This document shows, in pieces, positions 21,838 through 35,029 of a stretch of 64,000 bases of DNA. A program made the translations under genes and the position numbers. How positions within the stretch are numbered: the stretch's first letter is position 1; every line of letters begins with the position of its first letter. The notes under the pieces were generated by a model. That model ran no database searches, was not told where the DNA came from, and worked only from the letters and a program-made list of their open reading frames with translations. Source of the stretch: Seriola aureovittata (Eukaryota > Chordata > Actinopteri > Carangiformes > Carangidae); NCBI RefSeq assembly GCF_021018895.1, contig NC_079375.1:2814560-2878559 (forward strand), written 5' to 3'.

Positions 21838-24544
21838 TGAAGGTTTTCTTGATTTGTTGTGAGTAGATCAAGGACAAAGTGCAAAAAAATAAGCAGAAAC
21901 TGTGTCGTTGTGCAGCAGAGTGTGTGTATGTGTGTGTGTCGTGTTAGTAGAAAACTCTCACCTGGAGCGGATTATTCAGTATGTGAAAATCAAAAGATGA
22001 AAGTGTTGAGTCGGATAAAAAAAAAAAAAGCTCATTGAAGTCCTTGGATGTGTTTTGCCTTTAATTCAGTGTTTTCGTGTTTCTGGAGATGAGTGTATAG
22101 TCACAGGCGCAGTGTGTATCTCATTTGAGAATTAAGCTCTTCACGTCACTTGCACACTTTTGGCTGCGTCTCCAATTTACAAGAGAGAGGCTGGAGCCGT
22201 TAAAGTTTTGAAATGAGCAGAGATGAAGAGACGACAACATGTCAGGCGTGATGAGAATGATATATAGGAGTGTTCGCTTCGTGACACTGAGGACACCTAT
22301 AGATTTACAGAAACAACACAACGAAACATAACGTTAACAAGCAGCACAGAAACAAAACAAACAACTCAGCATCAGCATAAACACATCATAAGATGCTGTT
22401 AAATACTTTTCTGAGTATAAACATGTTTCTTCTGCATATTATGTTACAGTTTTAATGCTGTTTTACCACAGACAGCCTTCAAAGACATTTCCTACATGAA
22501 CGAGTATGAAATTTACAAATGTACAATATTACAAAAAACTATTTTAAATCAATTAAAGTCAGTTGAGTTACACTTCCTGTCAGTTTGTTTGTCTCTGTAA
22601 TTATACGTTTGGTGACTGATGGAAAAATCCTGACGTTTAAAATGAGACGGTGATTCACACCCTGAGTCTCATGTGACATAGTTTGTTGATGTCATTAGCA
22701 CGTTGTGCCATTTTTCCATCTCTTTGCAATTTTTCAGTATCAGTAAAGAGACAAATATGAAACATTCTCATATCCAGGTTTTTATTTTGTGCTGTATATT
22801 AAGGCCAGTAGCTCTTTATTTTTGTGTTTGTTACCTTTTTAATTTCATATTTAGCTCTGTTTTTTTAGTCAGAATGATTTGTTAACTAATCAGTAAGTGG
22901 ATCCACAGAATATTACTTTGATGAAAATGGCAAACATTTTCTGGTTCCAGATTTGCAGTTATGTTGTTTATATCATTACAAGTTGAATATGTTTTGGTTT
23001 TGAACTGTAAGTGGGTAACATGGGTTTTAAAGATGTTATCTATCTGTGGCACCTTGTAATTGGCATTTTCACCATTTTATTAACTAAATGATTCATTGAG
23101 TGATAGTAAACAGATTAATCATTGGTACTTTAAAATGCAGAAGACAGAGGGGGCGACACAACAAAAAATAGATAAAAGGAAATAAAATACACAAAATAAA
23201 ATAAAATACAAATAGACAAAAATAATAGGACACCAGAAATACATGCACAGTGCATTTTATTGCTATGTGAGTATCATTGTAAAGAGACATTATACAGACA
23301 GACAGTATATAAACCAGGTACATGAGGCTGTTCGTGAGTCACGGCTTATTTTCAGCAGCTCAGAGTGATGCATGTTGAGACATGCAGGAAACTCCACAAA
23401 TACTCGTGCTGCAGCCTAAATGCTGCAAAAAGACACTGAGCATGCTCCGTGCGACTCATGCTGCCTTGGCTGGATGAGCGGAGATGAACAGAGCCTTGTC
23501 CTTCCACCGGTGTCACGCTGAATCCCATCACACTTCACTTTGGAGTCTCAGCTGACCCTGTGCGTGGTCGCGTAGCCGACTGTAGATGTGATGCAGCTGA
23601 CTGTACGCTACACTGTCGTCTCTTGTTGTGTAGCTCAGGGGGGATTTCCCAGCTCCCCCTCGCACGGTTGAGCTGCGTCGCTCCACTTGCAGCCACCGAC
23701 CCAGCGAGCCTCTCACAGGAAAGGTCGGAGGTCGAGAGCCTTCAAGAGGCTGGTGTTAGCTGGATTCAGAGTCTGACACTTAGCTTTTCAGCGGCTGATC
23801 GCAGTGTTTTATGACTTTAATCGACTGATGAAGCCTCTGATATCTGATAGATTCAACACAAAGGTGATTCAGCCTGTTTTAAAAGCTTTTCAATTTTTGC
23901 TGCTCTAAACGCTCACTGTCAGGTTGATTCTTCTCCGGTCGGTTTCCTCCAAACAAACCAGAGAGGAGAAGAGCCGTGATAACCACCATGACAGAAACGA
24001 GAAAATCTTGAACTTTAAAGACCAGTGTACAGTACTGAATATCTTTGGGTTTTGAACTGTTGGTCGGACAAAACGAGACATTCAGAAACGTCGTCTTGGA
24101 ACTTGTAATGGGCGTTTTCACCATTTTCTGAGATTTTCTGATTAATCAATAATCAACAGATTAATCAATAATGAAAAATTATTATTATTATTCCACTTTT
24201 CAACCAAATGTCGCCCAATTTTAACCTTTTTTTGACCTATAAATCACCAAATCACTAACATTAACAAACTATAACAGCTAAATGGCCAAGAATTAAGTCT
24301 TGTTGTAGATTTCTTGCTAACATTTTATCCATATTTTTCATTTTTGACTCATGGATAAGATTTTCATTTACAGCAATTCTCCATATTTTACTGACGTGTA
24401 GGAGTGTCTTCTTGAAGTTCAGCGATGAGTCCATTAATTAGCTTCCACTCGTGCTGTGATAAGTCTTAGCTTGTGTCATTATTGTAAGTATTAGCTCGGT
24501 AGTATTAAACTCTGTGGGCGGGGGAGGGATTATTTTCAGCGTTG
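21838..24544. other. intron 1, nothing recognised
   Basis: AT-rich with an A-run near 22019 and a locally CpG-bearing stretch at 23460-23760 without protein-like frames. Confidence 0.5.
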
Positions 24545-24770
24545 CGTGCTCGTATTAGTGAACCTGAAAATGCTCCGAGATCAGCGCCTTACATGTTCTG
24601 TCTTAATTCGGCGGCGGCGACATGCGAGCGGGGCTGCTGTGGAGTGCATGCAGCTGGATGGACGCGGCGGCAAAGGGAGGATTAGGATGGCTCATGCTGC
24701 ACTCCTGGGGTTAGGAAGACTGCGCTCGCTGTGAAATTAAACATCCTGGACTCAAGCGGCGCTAATCTGC
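24545..24770. promoter_or_regulatory. candidate conserved non-coding block in intron 1
   Basis: CpG-bearing, repeat-free sequence (cggcggcggcgacatgcg; gacgcggcggcaaaggg) between AT-rich flanks. No splice-bounded frame resembles a protein. Suggested only from composition and complexity. Confidence 0.25.
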
Positions 24771-26386
24771 TCTCATGATTTGTGTTTGTTTAAGGATGTG
24801 GTGAACATATAATATACTGTACATAATCACAAAGTTACACTTAATGTTTGGACAGGTGGTAGCAAAGAGGGACAGTCATTGATCTTTTTTTTTATAACAA
24901 ATAAACTTGATTGTAGGTCAAACTGTTGTGTTTATAGGACATAATCTGGTGCATTCAATCAAATGCCGTGTATTAACATAGACCAGCCACCATTACACCC
25001 ACGTATAACACTAATGAAAGTAAAAGATCAAGTGATTTTGCCAAGTAATCTGTCCAGCACGTCCTGTAGAGGCAGTTATGTGTTCAAAACATAGTCATCA
25101 AATGCCATTAAAACCACTCAGTAGAAGCACATACCTCCGCCAAGGCCAAACAATCCTACACATGTCTGTTCAGCTCTTAGAATAGAAAAATGAAAGCAAA
25201 AAGGAAATAGTCTGATAACATGAATTATTTCCTAAGAAACTGATAAAATGTTGAAAAATGCTCTGTCTTCAGTCTTTCAACAAATCTCTATTAAAACCTT
25301 GTGTCTGAGCAGAATGGACCAAGCGATCGTGCGTCACGGAGCTGACGGTGAGCTGCCACCGCGCTGGTAAATGATAGCTTGGTACTGTTGTATATTTGCT
25401 GGCTGAAATCCCACTTTTACAGTATCACATTTCCATTTTTGAAATTAAATTGATATAAGAAAAAAATAAAATGAATGGATTTTATTCTGATCACAATGCA
25501 GTAAATCATGGAGTTTGACAATTAAAGTCACATACCAGGAAGTAATCGCTTAAATCCAGGTTTAATTACTTTTACATACAGACTGTGTTTATCAGACAGA
25601 AGCGTTATGTTAATGTTGTTTTCCCCAAAGCCTGAGTCATAATTCATCTCAGACTTCCACAGTCAGACAGTCTACCTTCGTCAGTGGGGGAAGCTGCCAA
25701 CTGCTGAAGATTTATATCTTCTCACCTTGCCCCCATAGCAGGAATTGCAAATACTGTTGAGAGTTGTCCACTTCTCCACCTCTAATGTTGTGCTGTCCTT
25801 GTGTAGTGAATGTCCCTCTAAATGCCCCTGTGTTTTATCACTTAATACCTGTTTTCAGACTCTTTCCTCTCCGTCCCTGAGCCTGATTTTTTCTGTCAGA
25901 CTCAGAATAGCCTCCCATCGATCCAGCTCCGTCTCTTTAGAGCGTCCCTGTTGGCCCCCACATCCTTTGTCTCTGGCCCGTCCAAGGCTTCAATATTGAC
26001 TGTTGCTTTTCCTTTAAAACCCTCACACCAATACAATCACGCCCCATCCTCTCGCTCTCTAAACAATAAGCTCATATTGACCTTCTGCTTGTTTTTTTTT
26101 CATCCTGAAAAGACTCCAAATAGACCTGATTCTCCTCATTCTCCCGATTGTCAGTTGCTGCTGTATTGAGGGCTGCCTTTGTGCAGAAGTCACTTAGCCT
26201 TTTTACTTGCTGTTTGATAAACAGAGGCATCAGTAAATAGCAGATTAGCTTGTTCCGGGCAGTGGAGGAGTGTGTGTCTATGATAATGTGTGTATTTTGG
26301 TGTTAAGGGAGCGTTCTCGAGATGCCGAGAGCAATATGAAACCGTCAGTAGCAGCGAGTCTTTTTCCCTCTGTTCACACTCATGTT

Positions 26387-26432
26387 CACACACACACACA
26401 CACACAGACACACACACACACACACACACACA
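26387..26432. repeat. (CA)n microsatellite
   Basis: About 22 CA units with one CAGA interruption. Confidence 0.92.
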
Positions 26433-27599
26433 GCGAGAGCTTCGCACCCACCGATTAGCCGTTCTTCAGGCTCGCTGCAGCTTCCTCTTTCAAGGTCAAA
26501 CTCAGCTTACCTGGAGCGCCGGCTGCACCGAGGAGATAGAGGGGAAAAGAAAGAAAAGCAGGCCAAGTGTGGATTTCGCAAGAAGACTACACGCATGCAT
26601 TTTCATTCTTCTGCCTTCAGCGCAGTCCTGACAAAAAAATGTTTTGTGTATTTTAACATTAAAAAGCCTTTGCTGTTTTCCACCGCTGCGAGCCAGTCAC
26701 AGTCAAACCCATTTTTCTGTCTTCTCAAAGACGTCCGCTTCGTCTCTGCTTTCATTTACATTTTACATTTCAGGTATTTATGTGAGAAAAGACTGATCAC
26801 ATTATCTGTGACTGATTCTGTGTTTTAAACAGCGCCACTGGCTGATCGTGACCCCGTTTGCAGATTTAAACAAACCATTTTCCACTCAAAACAATGCACT
26901 GTATTGAAAATGCACAGCCAACACGTATCGCAGGATTCTGTGTTTATTCTCACAGCTGTATCTGCGTCTTGAAATAAATCACAGGTTTATAGTAATTGTA
27001 CTTTGCTGTGTGTGTGTGTGAGTTTGACTGTTGAGGTGCTTATTCATTTGGTGCTAGTGGTGGCTCATGGGAGGGTTTTCACTGCGGCAGGAGAAGCATC
27101 AGCTCTGCATTCTGTCTGTTTTATTGAGCCAGGTCTAAGCTGACCAGCTGAGACCAGAAAAATGACACCATCAGTCATTTGTTCAGACAATTAAAATGAC
27201 AGATGTTACATCCTGTGATCATGTGATGAGGCGTGTTACTTCAACACTGGAGATTTTTTTTTTTTTTTTACATCCCATCCCCTAGTAACCAACGCCCTTC
27301 TGTCATCTTAACCAAGCAGATGTAGTTAACCTATCTTTAAACACAGACGTGGTTTAGGTAGTCTTCGAAGGAGCTAACAAACAACCTCACCTTTTTACAG
27401 CTTTTGATCATATCGCACGACCTTCATCAGCAGATTCGGTTGGCCGGTTGTTCTCCTTTGCAGTAAACCTTGACAAGAAGTTCTTAAAGTGTTCTGAAAA
27501 ATCTTGATTTTTATTTAACATTTCCGTTTCCATGACAAAACTCTTCTGCTGATAAAGCCCTAAAAATGACTCTATAGGTTGTCTGTGCAGCATCCTTTT

Positions 27600-27715
27600 A
27601 GGAACCATGGTTATGTTTTGTTGTTAGGTGACCTCTAGTGGGCGTAGTCATTGTAACAGGAGCAAAGGAGGAAGCCCGGTGACGTAGCATAAAGAGAGAC
27701 AAAGTCCATGTCAAG
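27600..27715 (+). repeat. dispersed repeat family B, partial copy
   Basis: Shares ttatgttttgttgttaggtg, acctctagtgg, aggagcaaag and gcataaagagagacaaagtc blocks with the 34310 copy in the same orientation. Confidence 0.65.
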
Positions 27716-28489
27716 CAAAACTCTTCTAGACCTTTTCATGATCAGAAGCAATGATATACTTTATATTTAAATGGAGAGAAGTAGTTGACCACATGGAGTA
27801 GCTATTCTGGAGCTTTCAATTGTACCACACGATCTTCCTCAGTGGATGATGTTCGTCCAGTTGCCGCTGGACTGTCGCTCTTCAGATAATCGTGAAAATT
27901 GGAAGTTGTGTCTCTTCATGGTTGAAAAGCTGTTGAAGAGTTTTTTCTTGTCTGATGAGACACAGCAAAACACAGAGAGCTGTAGTTCTCTGGTCAGGAG
28001 TCTCTGTCCTGGACACTTCAGTCTCCAGTGTGAAGGTGTGATAAAGTATTAATTAGAATGTGGGAAAACCATGTAATACTTATTTAAGAAAAACCTGTAA
28101 TTTTCCTTTTTCTTTCGATGAATGCAGCAACTTTTTTCATATCTTTTATGACATATTGTTGGACTGGTCCTTCCGGTCTGATTTTGGCACGAGGAAGAAT
28201 TTGTGCTTTCTGAGACAGTGATAGGCAGCCATGTTTCTGTTATCTGATGTCGTAGTGACCTTTAAGGCCTGGTTGTCATTCAGACGACATCTTGCCTCGC
28301 TCCTTCTATGTGCCTCCTCTTTCTTCCCCTCTGCAGACGTTTCCTCTGTGAGCAGCGTTGGACTGACTCAGCTTGATGAAAAATCATTTCTGAGGGAGGA
28401 GGGAGACGGAACGGGGAGGTGCAGAGGGACGAATCAGTGACTCCATCCTTTATCTCCCCTCCTTCCTAACCTCTCTTTCACCCTCCTCC

Positions 28490-28690
28490 TCCTCCTCCTC
28501 CTTCTTCATCTTGCCGGTTTCATGCGGTTGATCTTGGACAATCTTGCCGTTACCAGACACTGCACTCAGCCGCTCTTAATATTTAATGAAGGATCAGGGC
28601 CATCAGCCGCAGCTTTTTGAGCTTTTAATGGCGGAGTTTTCCAGTGGCATTTTTACGCTATGACCTCCCAGGCATTTCCAAAAATTACCT
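28490..28690. promoter_or_regulatory. candidate conserved non-coding block in intron 1
   Basis: Balanced-composition sequence with no repeat similarity, including gccgctcttaatatttaatg and gcttttaatggcggag, which carry homeodomain-like TAAT cores. It follows a CT-rich stretch. Confidence 0.25.
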
Positions 28691-29819
28691 CAGACGAAAA
28701 AGCTTTTACCGTCCTTCATTCTCATTCTTCTGTCATGTATCAACCTTGAAATCAGAGCAGGAAATAAACACTTTTCATCCATTTAGAAATCAGCAAGGTT
28801 ATTACAACTTAACTATCCAAACACAATTTGTTTTTTTAGATGTTTCTAAAGAGTGCCTGGTTAACTGCTGAAGTGGCGAAGCGTGTGATTTAAAAAATAC
28901 TCTGAAATCCAAATATAGAATAATAATTTGTTTGGTACGTGTCATACTCGGCTCCACTAAATATTTATTTTGCACCAATAAAACTTTTGTTTGAAACTGG
29001 CTCATTTTAAAGACATTCATTTATTACTAATGTACCCTGATTTTAGAAGCTCTAATTATCATATTTAACAAGACGTTATCTGATCAGGTTCCCATTTTAA
29101 TTTGCTGTCGATGCTATTTTCTGTTAATAGAAACTGAAAACTTGCTCCATCTTTTTCACATTTAAATCCTCCAGGAATCACATTAAATTGAATTCACTGG
29201 AAGGCTTTTATGGTGCTGCAGGAAGTTTTAGTCCCAGTGGTGAGATCTAATTATTCCTTCCTCCATTTTTGCCCGATTGTATGATAAAGTCAAAGCATCA
29301 GTGCAACAACAAAAATCAAAAGCTATTTTGATGATTCGTCAATCAGTTAATTAAACATAAATGACACAAATTCTCTGATTTAAGTTGCTCTGTTATGCAC
29401 CTCTTTTGAGAATTTACAGTAGTAACAATGCGTGACCACAATTTTATGATTTACTAACGTCTATTTGTACTCCGGTGAAAATAGTCATATGACAGCTATT
29501 AGGCTATTTACACCCACATGGTAAGACCAATGGTTAAGTGCCTTGTTTTTTTTTTTTGTTGATAAAAAACATCGACAGGACGCATCAATTGTTGCAATGC
29601 TTTGTTTGATATGTGCCATATGCTGGGTGCTGACATAGTATAAAGTTCACATAAGGGGGAGGTTGTGATGGACGAATGGTTCAAACACAGGGCAGGAGAC
29701 TGGTGTTAACTCCTGTGTGAAAGAACAAGTTGATACTTTATTGCATTATTGATGCATTATTGTTTCTTCTTATTATATTTGGTTTTCAGTCCCACGTGAC
29801 TTATTGAAATGGCACTAAT
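28691..29819. other. intron 1, nothing recognised
   Basis: AT-rich sequence. The 29490-29560 stretch (gctatttacacccacatgg) may be an outlying part of the tandem module at 29820. Confidence 0.5.
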
Positions 29820-29996
29820 ACCCAGGTGTAAATAGCAATTGGCTATCCACCCCGGGTGCGAGCGTTGTTGTTTATGGACACCTGGTTGGAAATAGCATTG
29901 TTGACTGCATACACTTTGGTGCTTGTCTCTTCCACGTTGTATACGCTCAGGTGTAAATAGCCACATTGGTGCTCCACCCTGGGTGCAAATAGCATC
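29820..29996 (+). repeat. imperfect tandem duplication (caggtgtaaatagc module)
   Basis: Two units about 125 bp apart share caggtgtaaatagc followed by a tccaccc(c/t)gggtgc phrase (29822-29866 and 29947-29993), with a third half-unit cacctggttggaaatagc at about 29879. The unit probably belongs to a transposable element, class unknown. Confidence 0.55.
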
Positions 29997-30159
29997 TGCC
30001 CTGATTTAATCCACAATTAAAATGGGTATAAAACTATTTGATTAAAGACAATTGGACAGTTTTACAGTTTGAGAGTCCACATTGTCTCTCAATTAGTGTA
30101 AGATGTTAAAGGTAAAAGAATAATACAGATTAAGCAATAACACACATTGTGGTGACGTG

Positions 30160-30445
30160 AATGGAGGACTTGATTAAGTGTCCGGCTCATTGCCATCATA
30201 AACTTCACTGAAGGGATTTTGGCCATGGTCACTGTTTGTCACCGTGTTTATTCCTGCGGCCTCGTCCTCGGTAAGACCAAATGAAACAGTCTGTCTGGGA
30301 GAGTTACAGCCCCGGGGTCTGGGCTCTAAAATGATAAGAAAGATGCCTTGTAGCGGCTCATTTCCTCCTCTCTCTGCTCTCTGCTTTGGGCTCTTAATCC
30401 TTTTTGTAGCGTTTGGTGCTGGAGGAGTGTCCTGATAAATCACAC
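30160..30445. promoter_or_regulatory. candidate conserved non-coding block in intron 1
   Basis: Repeat-free, GC-moderate block (for example ttattcctgcggcctcgtc; gttacagccccggggtctg). Short open frames on both strands have no recognisable protein features. Confidence 0.25.
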
Positions 30446-32394
30446 CTTGTATAGTTTAACAGAACAGTCAGTTCCCTTCGGGGAATATTGGAGGTGTTTT
30501 CCACCTTTTTCTTCCTTTCACTGAAGTTTATTCCTTTGTTGCTTTTATTCTAGCGTCATGTCTTGAAATCTAAATTTCCTGAAATGTAAATGTGTCACTT
30601 TTCATCCTGCGTCTTCAGCAGCACTGACTTATTTCCAAAGTTACCTGCAAGTCATTCAATTTTACTTGCCAAACACTGACTCACCTCCTCTTCCATTATC
30701 GGCCGGGTCGTCTGACATTCATCTCAATGAAAGCTTCTCTTTGTGGCCTTTTCACTGAACTGCTGACACAACCTAATTACTGTTCATATTGCAGCTGGTA
30801 AATGGCTAAGATGGCTAACTGCTCTGATGGGAACTCTCGGGCAAAAATTGAACAAACCCATTGAGTTTTGGGGAGACGGTGGCTGCATCTCACAAGCAGT
30901 GCGTCAACAAAATCTGTTGTCATGGCCCTGGTGATGCATTTCCTGCTGCACAATCAAGCAAAATCAAGGATCTGACTTGAGACAAAACCAGGTACTTCAG
31001 GTGTAAGAGGATGTTTCTGGAGTCTATGTGGTGTTTGTAAGAAACACATGAAGGTGCAGTGAGCTGTTCTGTTTCAACCTGACGACTAAAAGACAGAGCA
31101 GGGTCACGTGCTATGAATGCTATGCCAGCAGTTTTGCAATGATGTTGTAGCTGCTCGATCCACGCTGAAAACTTGATTTGAGCTACGCATGTGCGGAAAC
31201 GTGGCTATTGGTTAGAGTTAGGGTTGACCCGCTTGTTCGATACTGATCAGGCACTGATGCAAACTGGGTAATGACAGATGTTACAAGAAAACATCCTTGT
31301 TTTAACGAGAAAACTTGGATAGACAGTACAACCCTGTCTGCATTCACTGGGATATGTTTTTATTTACATGATGAGGAAGTGGGTTAAAGAAGCGTAACTG
31401 ACAAGTGGCAATATGTTGATATTAAATGTATCTGCAAAATGTTCAAACACAGCATGTGGCAACTGAACCATAATATAAAGAATATAAAGAAAAAATAGAA
31501 AATAAAAAATAATTAAAAAAAAGAAAAATCAAGTTATATTTAACCAACATATATTCTGTATTTTGATAAAAACCAAAATCTACTTTTTGGTTGTACACGA
31601 TATTTCCACGTAGCAATCTCTCTGCTGTGAGGATTTGCTGCTTTTCTTTATCCTATGCATTAATTAACTGAATGTCTTTAGGGTTTTGGGCTGTTCGTCA
31701 GTCAAAACAAGACGTGGTGACATTACATTGAGCTTTAGGAAAATCCTAAAGCACAATCTGCCTTTGTTCTGAGCCTGGACCGTGAAATTTTTAAAAGGTT
31801 TTGGTCAGAAGATCAGAAGAGTTTTTGTGCAGAAAATTAAGGGGATTAAAGGATCAAAAATATATGAGGGAGCGGGAGAGAAACCACGGAGCTCTTAAAA
31901 ACTAATTAACATGATCTTAAGTTGAGTTCAAAAACGAAAGCAGAGCAGTCAGCTCTGTACTCAGGGTGTGTTCAGCTCCCCTTGCAACTCGTCCTCCTCA
32001 TTATGAGCTTCTCAGCGTCCCTCCCACTGTTTGTTGTGTCCCAGTATAGGGGGGGCGGGGGTCAAAGGAAACAAATCAGCTCTTTCTTAATGGACAGCGT
32101 GGTGAGAAGCCTGATCTCAGACCTCTGCTGCGAGGTCACCTGAGGTCAAACACGCAACCGGTGGAATAATGACCAGAAACAGGTGAAGAGCTGGTGCGTG
32201 ATTGGGATCATGACTGCAGTGACGCATGTTCAGCATCACAGTGTCAGTTCAGAGATCCATCCATCTTCATTGAGTCAGGAGATTGACCCCCCCACCCTCC
32301 ACATGTGGAGTCATGTAACACATATTTTTTTGAGCTGTTTCCAGTCTTCCATTCCCAGTTTCCCAATGAGTGCTGTCAGCAGTATTCTATGTTG

Positions 32395-32500
32395 AATTAA
32401 TATTGAGATCAGACATTATCTATGTTGAGACATTATCTTGATGTTGAATTTTGGTCACCTGACGTCACAGCCTACATGCGACCAGATATCAACAACACTG
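32395..32500 (+). repeat. fragment of a fish repeat (ttggtcacctgacgtca phrase)
   Basis: Contains atgttgaattttggtcacc and gcgaccagatatcaac, phrases I recall from a fish tandem or transposon-borne repeat. It includes a second perfect TGACGTCA (32460-32467) in intron 1. Confidence 0.4.
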
Positions 32501-33276
32501 GTGGCCAGCTGCGTACCTGCAGGGTTAATTCTCCTGTACCTGCCCTCTATTTGTTCTTCTATCTAAGAAAGGACAACAGGCCAAGGTGTGCACATGGGCT
32601 TCCTCTTAGTGGTGAAGGTTGTTGGTTGTGTATACATTCTGAAAGGATGAAGACACTACACAGGGCTGAAAACAGATACCACCAAGTTTTCAAATCAAAG
32701 GTGTTACTTAATCTATATCTTTATTTACAGTCCATTACAGTTAATATTCCCCTTAAAGGATGCTTGACTGAATGAAAGATAAGACAGTCAAGCACTGTGC
32801 CATTTGTAGAAAGGATGGAAACACAACAGCATCTATCAGAAAGTATTATAAAGTCACTAAAAATGACTTTAAGTAGGTTTAATGCATCAGCAATACAAAG
32901 ACTTACATAGAAGGTTTTGTTACACTAGTGCTATAACAATTTATTCATAATGTATTATTGATTCACAGAGAAAAAAGGTACATACTTACTACAAACTGAC
33001 TCCTCTTTATGTATCCACAGTATTATTTATTCTAAAGAAGTATTTCTAGGATCTGGGGTCATTTTCCAAAACACCATCAGATGCTTTTTTTCTTTCTACT
33101 CTTGAGAACGTCATTCTTAGTTTCCTGTGCATTAACCCCACAGATTAAAGCGGGTCTGATATGAAGCAACATTTGTCCTGTTACAGTCTGAGAACATATT
33201 GAGGGAGGTTTTAAGCTCAGAGTGGAGGTGATTTTCAGCTTATTTTTCACATTGAGGATGATTTCAGAAAGGATTA

Positions 33277-33293
33277 CCCCCCCCCCCCCCCCC
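33277..33293 (+). repeat. C17 homopolymer
   Basis: Seventeen consecutive C; a G-quadruplex is possible on the minus strand. Confidence 0.85.
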
Positions 33294-34309
33294 TCCAAGC
33301 GGTAATCTATTCATAGGACCGGGCGCCAGCCAGCAGCACTCGCCACTCTCCTCTAGGGTCAGCGTTTAATGAGATTACTGTTGGATTACTGTTATCTGTT
33401 TGAAATGTGGAAAAACAGCAGGTAGTTGTGAAAAAAAAGTGAACAAGCAGTGAAAATGTTTGCCACACAGAATTCAGTCAAAACATTCCAGTTACAAGTT
33501 GTCAAACATGATGGATTCTTCCTTTTGTGACCTGAACATTTCTTCCAGTGTGAGAGATTCAAGACAGACAGGAACATTTTTAATTACGTTTTTCTCAATA
33601 ATTGATTGATTTGCCTCAAAAGTGAAAACAACTTCAAATTGATGTCACTTAAGTTTAAAAGTAGCAGAAAAAGAAAAGTTTTGATGACTATTTGAAGCCG
33701 AGCAGTCTGACAGTCAGGAGTTTGCTTTGGATTAATTGGCTCTTAATTGTACGGTGGCCTCCAGGGACAAACTTTGTGAAACAAGCAAAGAGCAGAGACT
33801 TTAATTGAAGCTTTTAAATGTTGTCTCAAACAGCTTTTCGCCAGCGTGGCGCCGCCTCGTATTGATTTATTAATCAAAAACTCTTTTTTTTTTTTTTACA
33901 GGCAGCCTTTCGTCTGACCCTGAGTGTCTGTCTGCTCCAGCAGCTCTGACTGAGAAAATGTTCAACTCAGACTCCTCAAAAAGCTCTGCTCTGCTGCTGC
34001 TGTTATACACGTCTATAGATTCATTTTTCTACACTGATATGTGCTATATTCCAGTGGTTAGAAACTGGTCTGTAGTTGGTCATTAGACTTTTTTCTTCAT
34101 CACTCTCAGACAGTAGATTTAACAGGGTGATTTTGTGATGTATTTAAACGCTGTCAGTTTTCATGGTTTTCGCATAGAGCTGCAGCGATATTTCCATTAG
34201 TCGATCAACAGAAAATGAGTGAGAGAGTATTTTGATTTGACAGTTTTACGTTTAAGTCATTTCTCGAGACTGTCGTATAAAAAACGAGCACACAGGTCGT
34301 CTTGTGCAG

Positions 34310-34515
34310 CAGGTTACTATGACCCATAGTTAGGTTATGTTGCTAGGCAACATCTAGTGGTTGTAGTGATTATGACAGGAGCAAAGACAAAAGTGCGGTG
34401 ATGTAGTATAAAGAGAGATAAAGTCAACGTCAGGAGGAGGCGGTGGTGGATGGATGAATATGACACAGAAGAGCGCTGTTCCATTCCCATGTGAAAGTAT
34501 ATATACTTGTTGCAA
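34310..34515 (+). repeat. dispersed repeat family B, copy 3
   Basis: Contains gacccatagttaggttatg, ttgctaggcaacatctagtg, gtataaagagagataaagtc and the gaatatgacacagaagagcg...cattcccatgtgaaag end, matching the inverted copy at 5740-5960. Class unknown. Confidence 0.65.
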
Positions 34516-34997
34516 ATTTCTTGCATTTTTTCAGTTTCTTCATTTTTATTATCTATTATTGGAAATTGAATATCTCGCGATTATGGACAGTCACTGACAT
34601 TTTATGGATCATTTAAATATTAGTTCATCTTTATTCTCTTTTGTAAAGGTGGAGAAAGGGCAGCATGCTCAATGAAAATCAGAGCTGCTTGCAGAGGGAC
34701 ACTGAATCCAAACAGAGCAGTTTGACACTTGCCAATGAAATTGCCAAGCTCACCGTGAATTTGCCTCCGGGCCGTGTGCAGGTTGAGACCCTGGCATTAC
34801 ACAACAAAGACTATCTGTCATGTCTGATCAGAGTCTGGTGGCGAGGTAAACCATTAGCTTTTAGAAAGTGTGAGAGTCAGTGGGAACGGTGACGTCGTCA
34901 CAGCCAAACGTTTCATAACCACAGAGACCAAGAGACTAATGGACGATTTTAGACTGTGACAAGGGTGATTCTGGAATTTAATACTTTTATATTCTTT

Positions 34998-35029
<32 letters not shown>

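Larger units (their letters stand above)
24771..28489. other. intron 1, mostly unrecognised
   Basis: Contains a CA microsatellite, one family B partial copy and an imperfect direct repeat (27402-27452 against 27814-27866, cgcacgaccttcatcag / cacacgatcttcctcag). The 26440-26640 stretch is of mixed composition without protein-like frames. Confidence 0.5.
30446..34309. other. intron 1, mostly unrecognised
   Basis: AT-rich, with an A/T low-complexity stretch at about 31485-31530, a repeat fragment at 32395 and a C17 run. The open frame at 32422-32775 begins in that repeat fragment and is not a gene. Confidence 0.5.

Noticed and set aside
32422..32775. 117-codon open frame in intron 1
   Set aside because: Starts inside a fish repeat fragment and has no domain signature.
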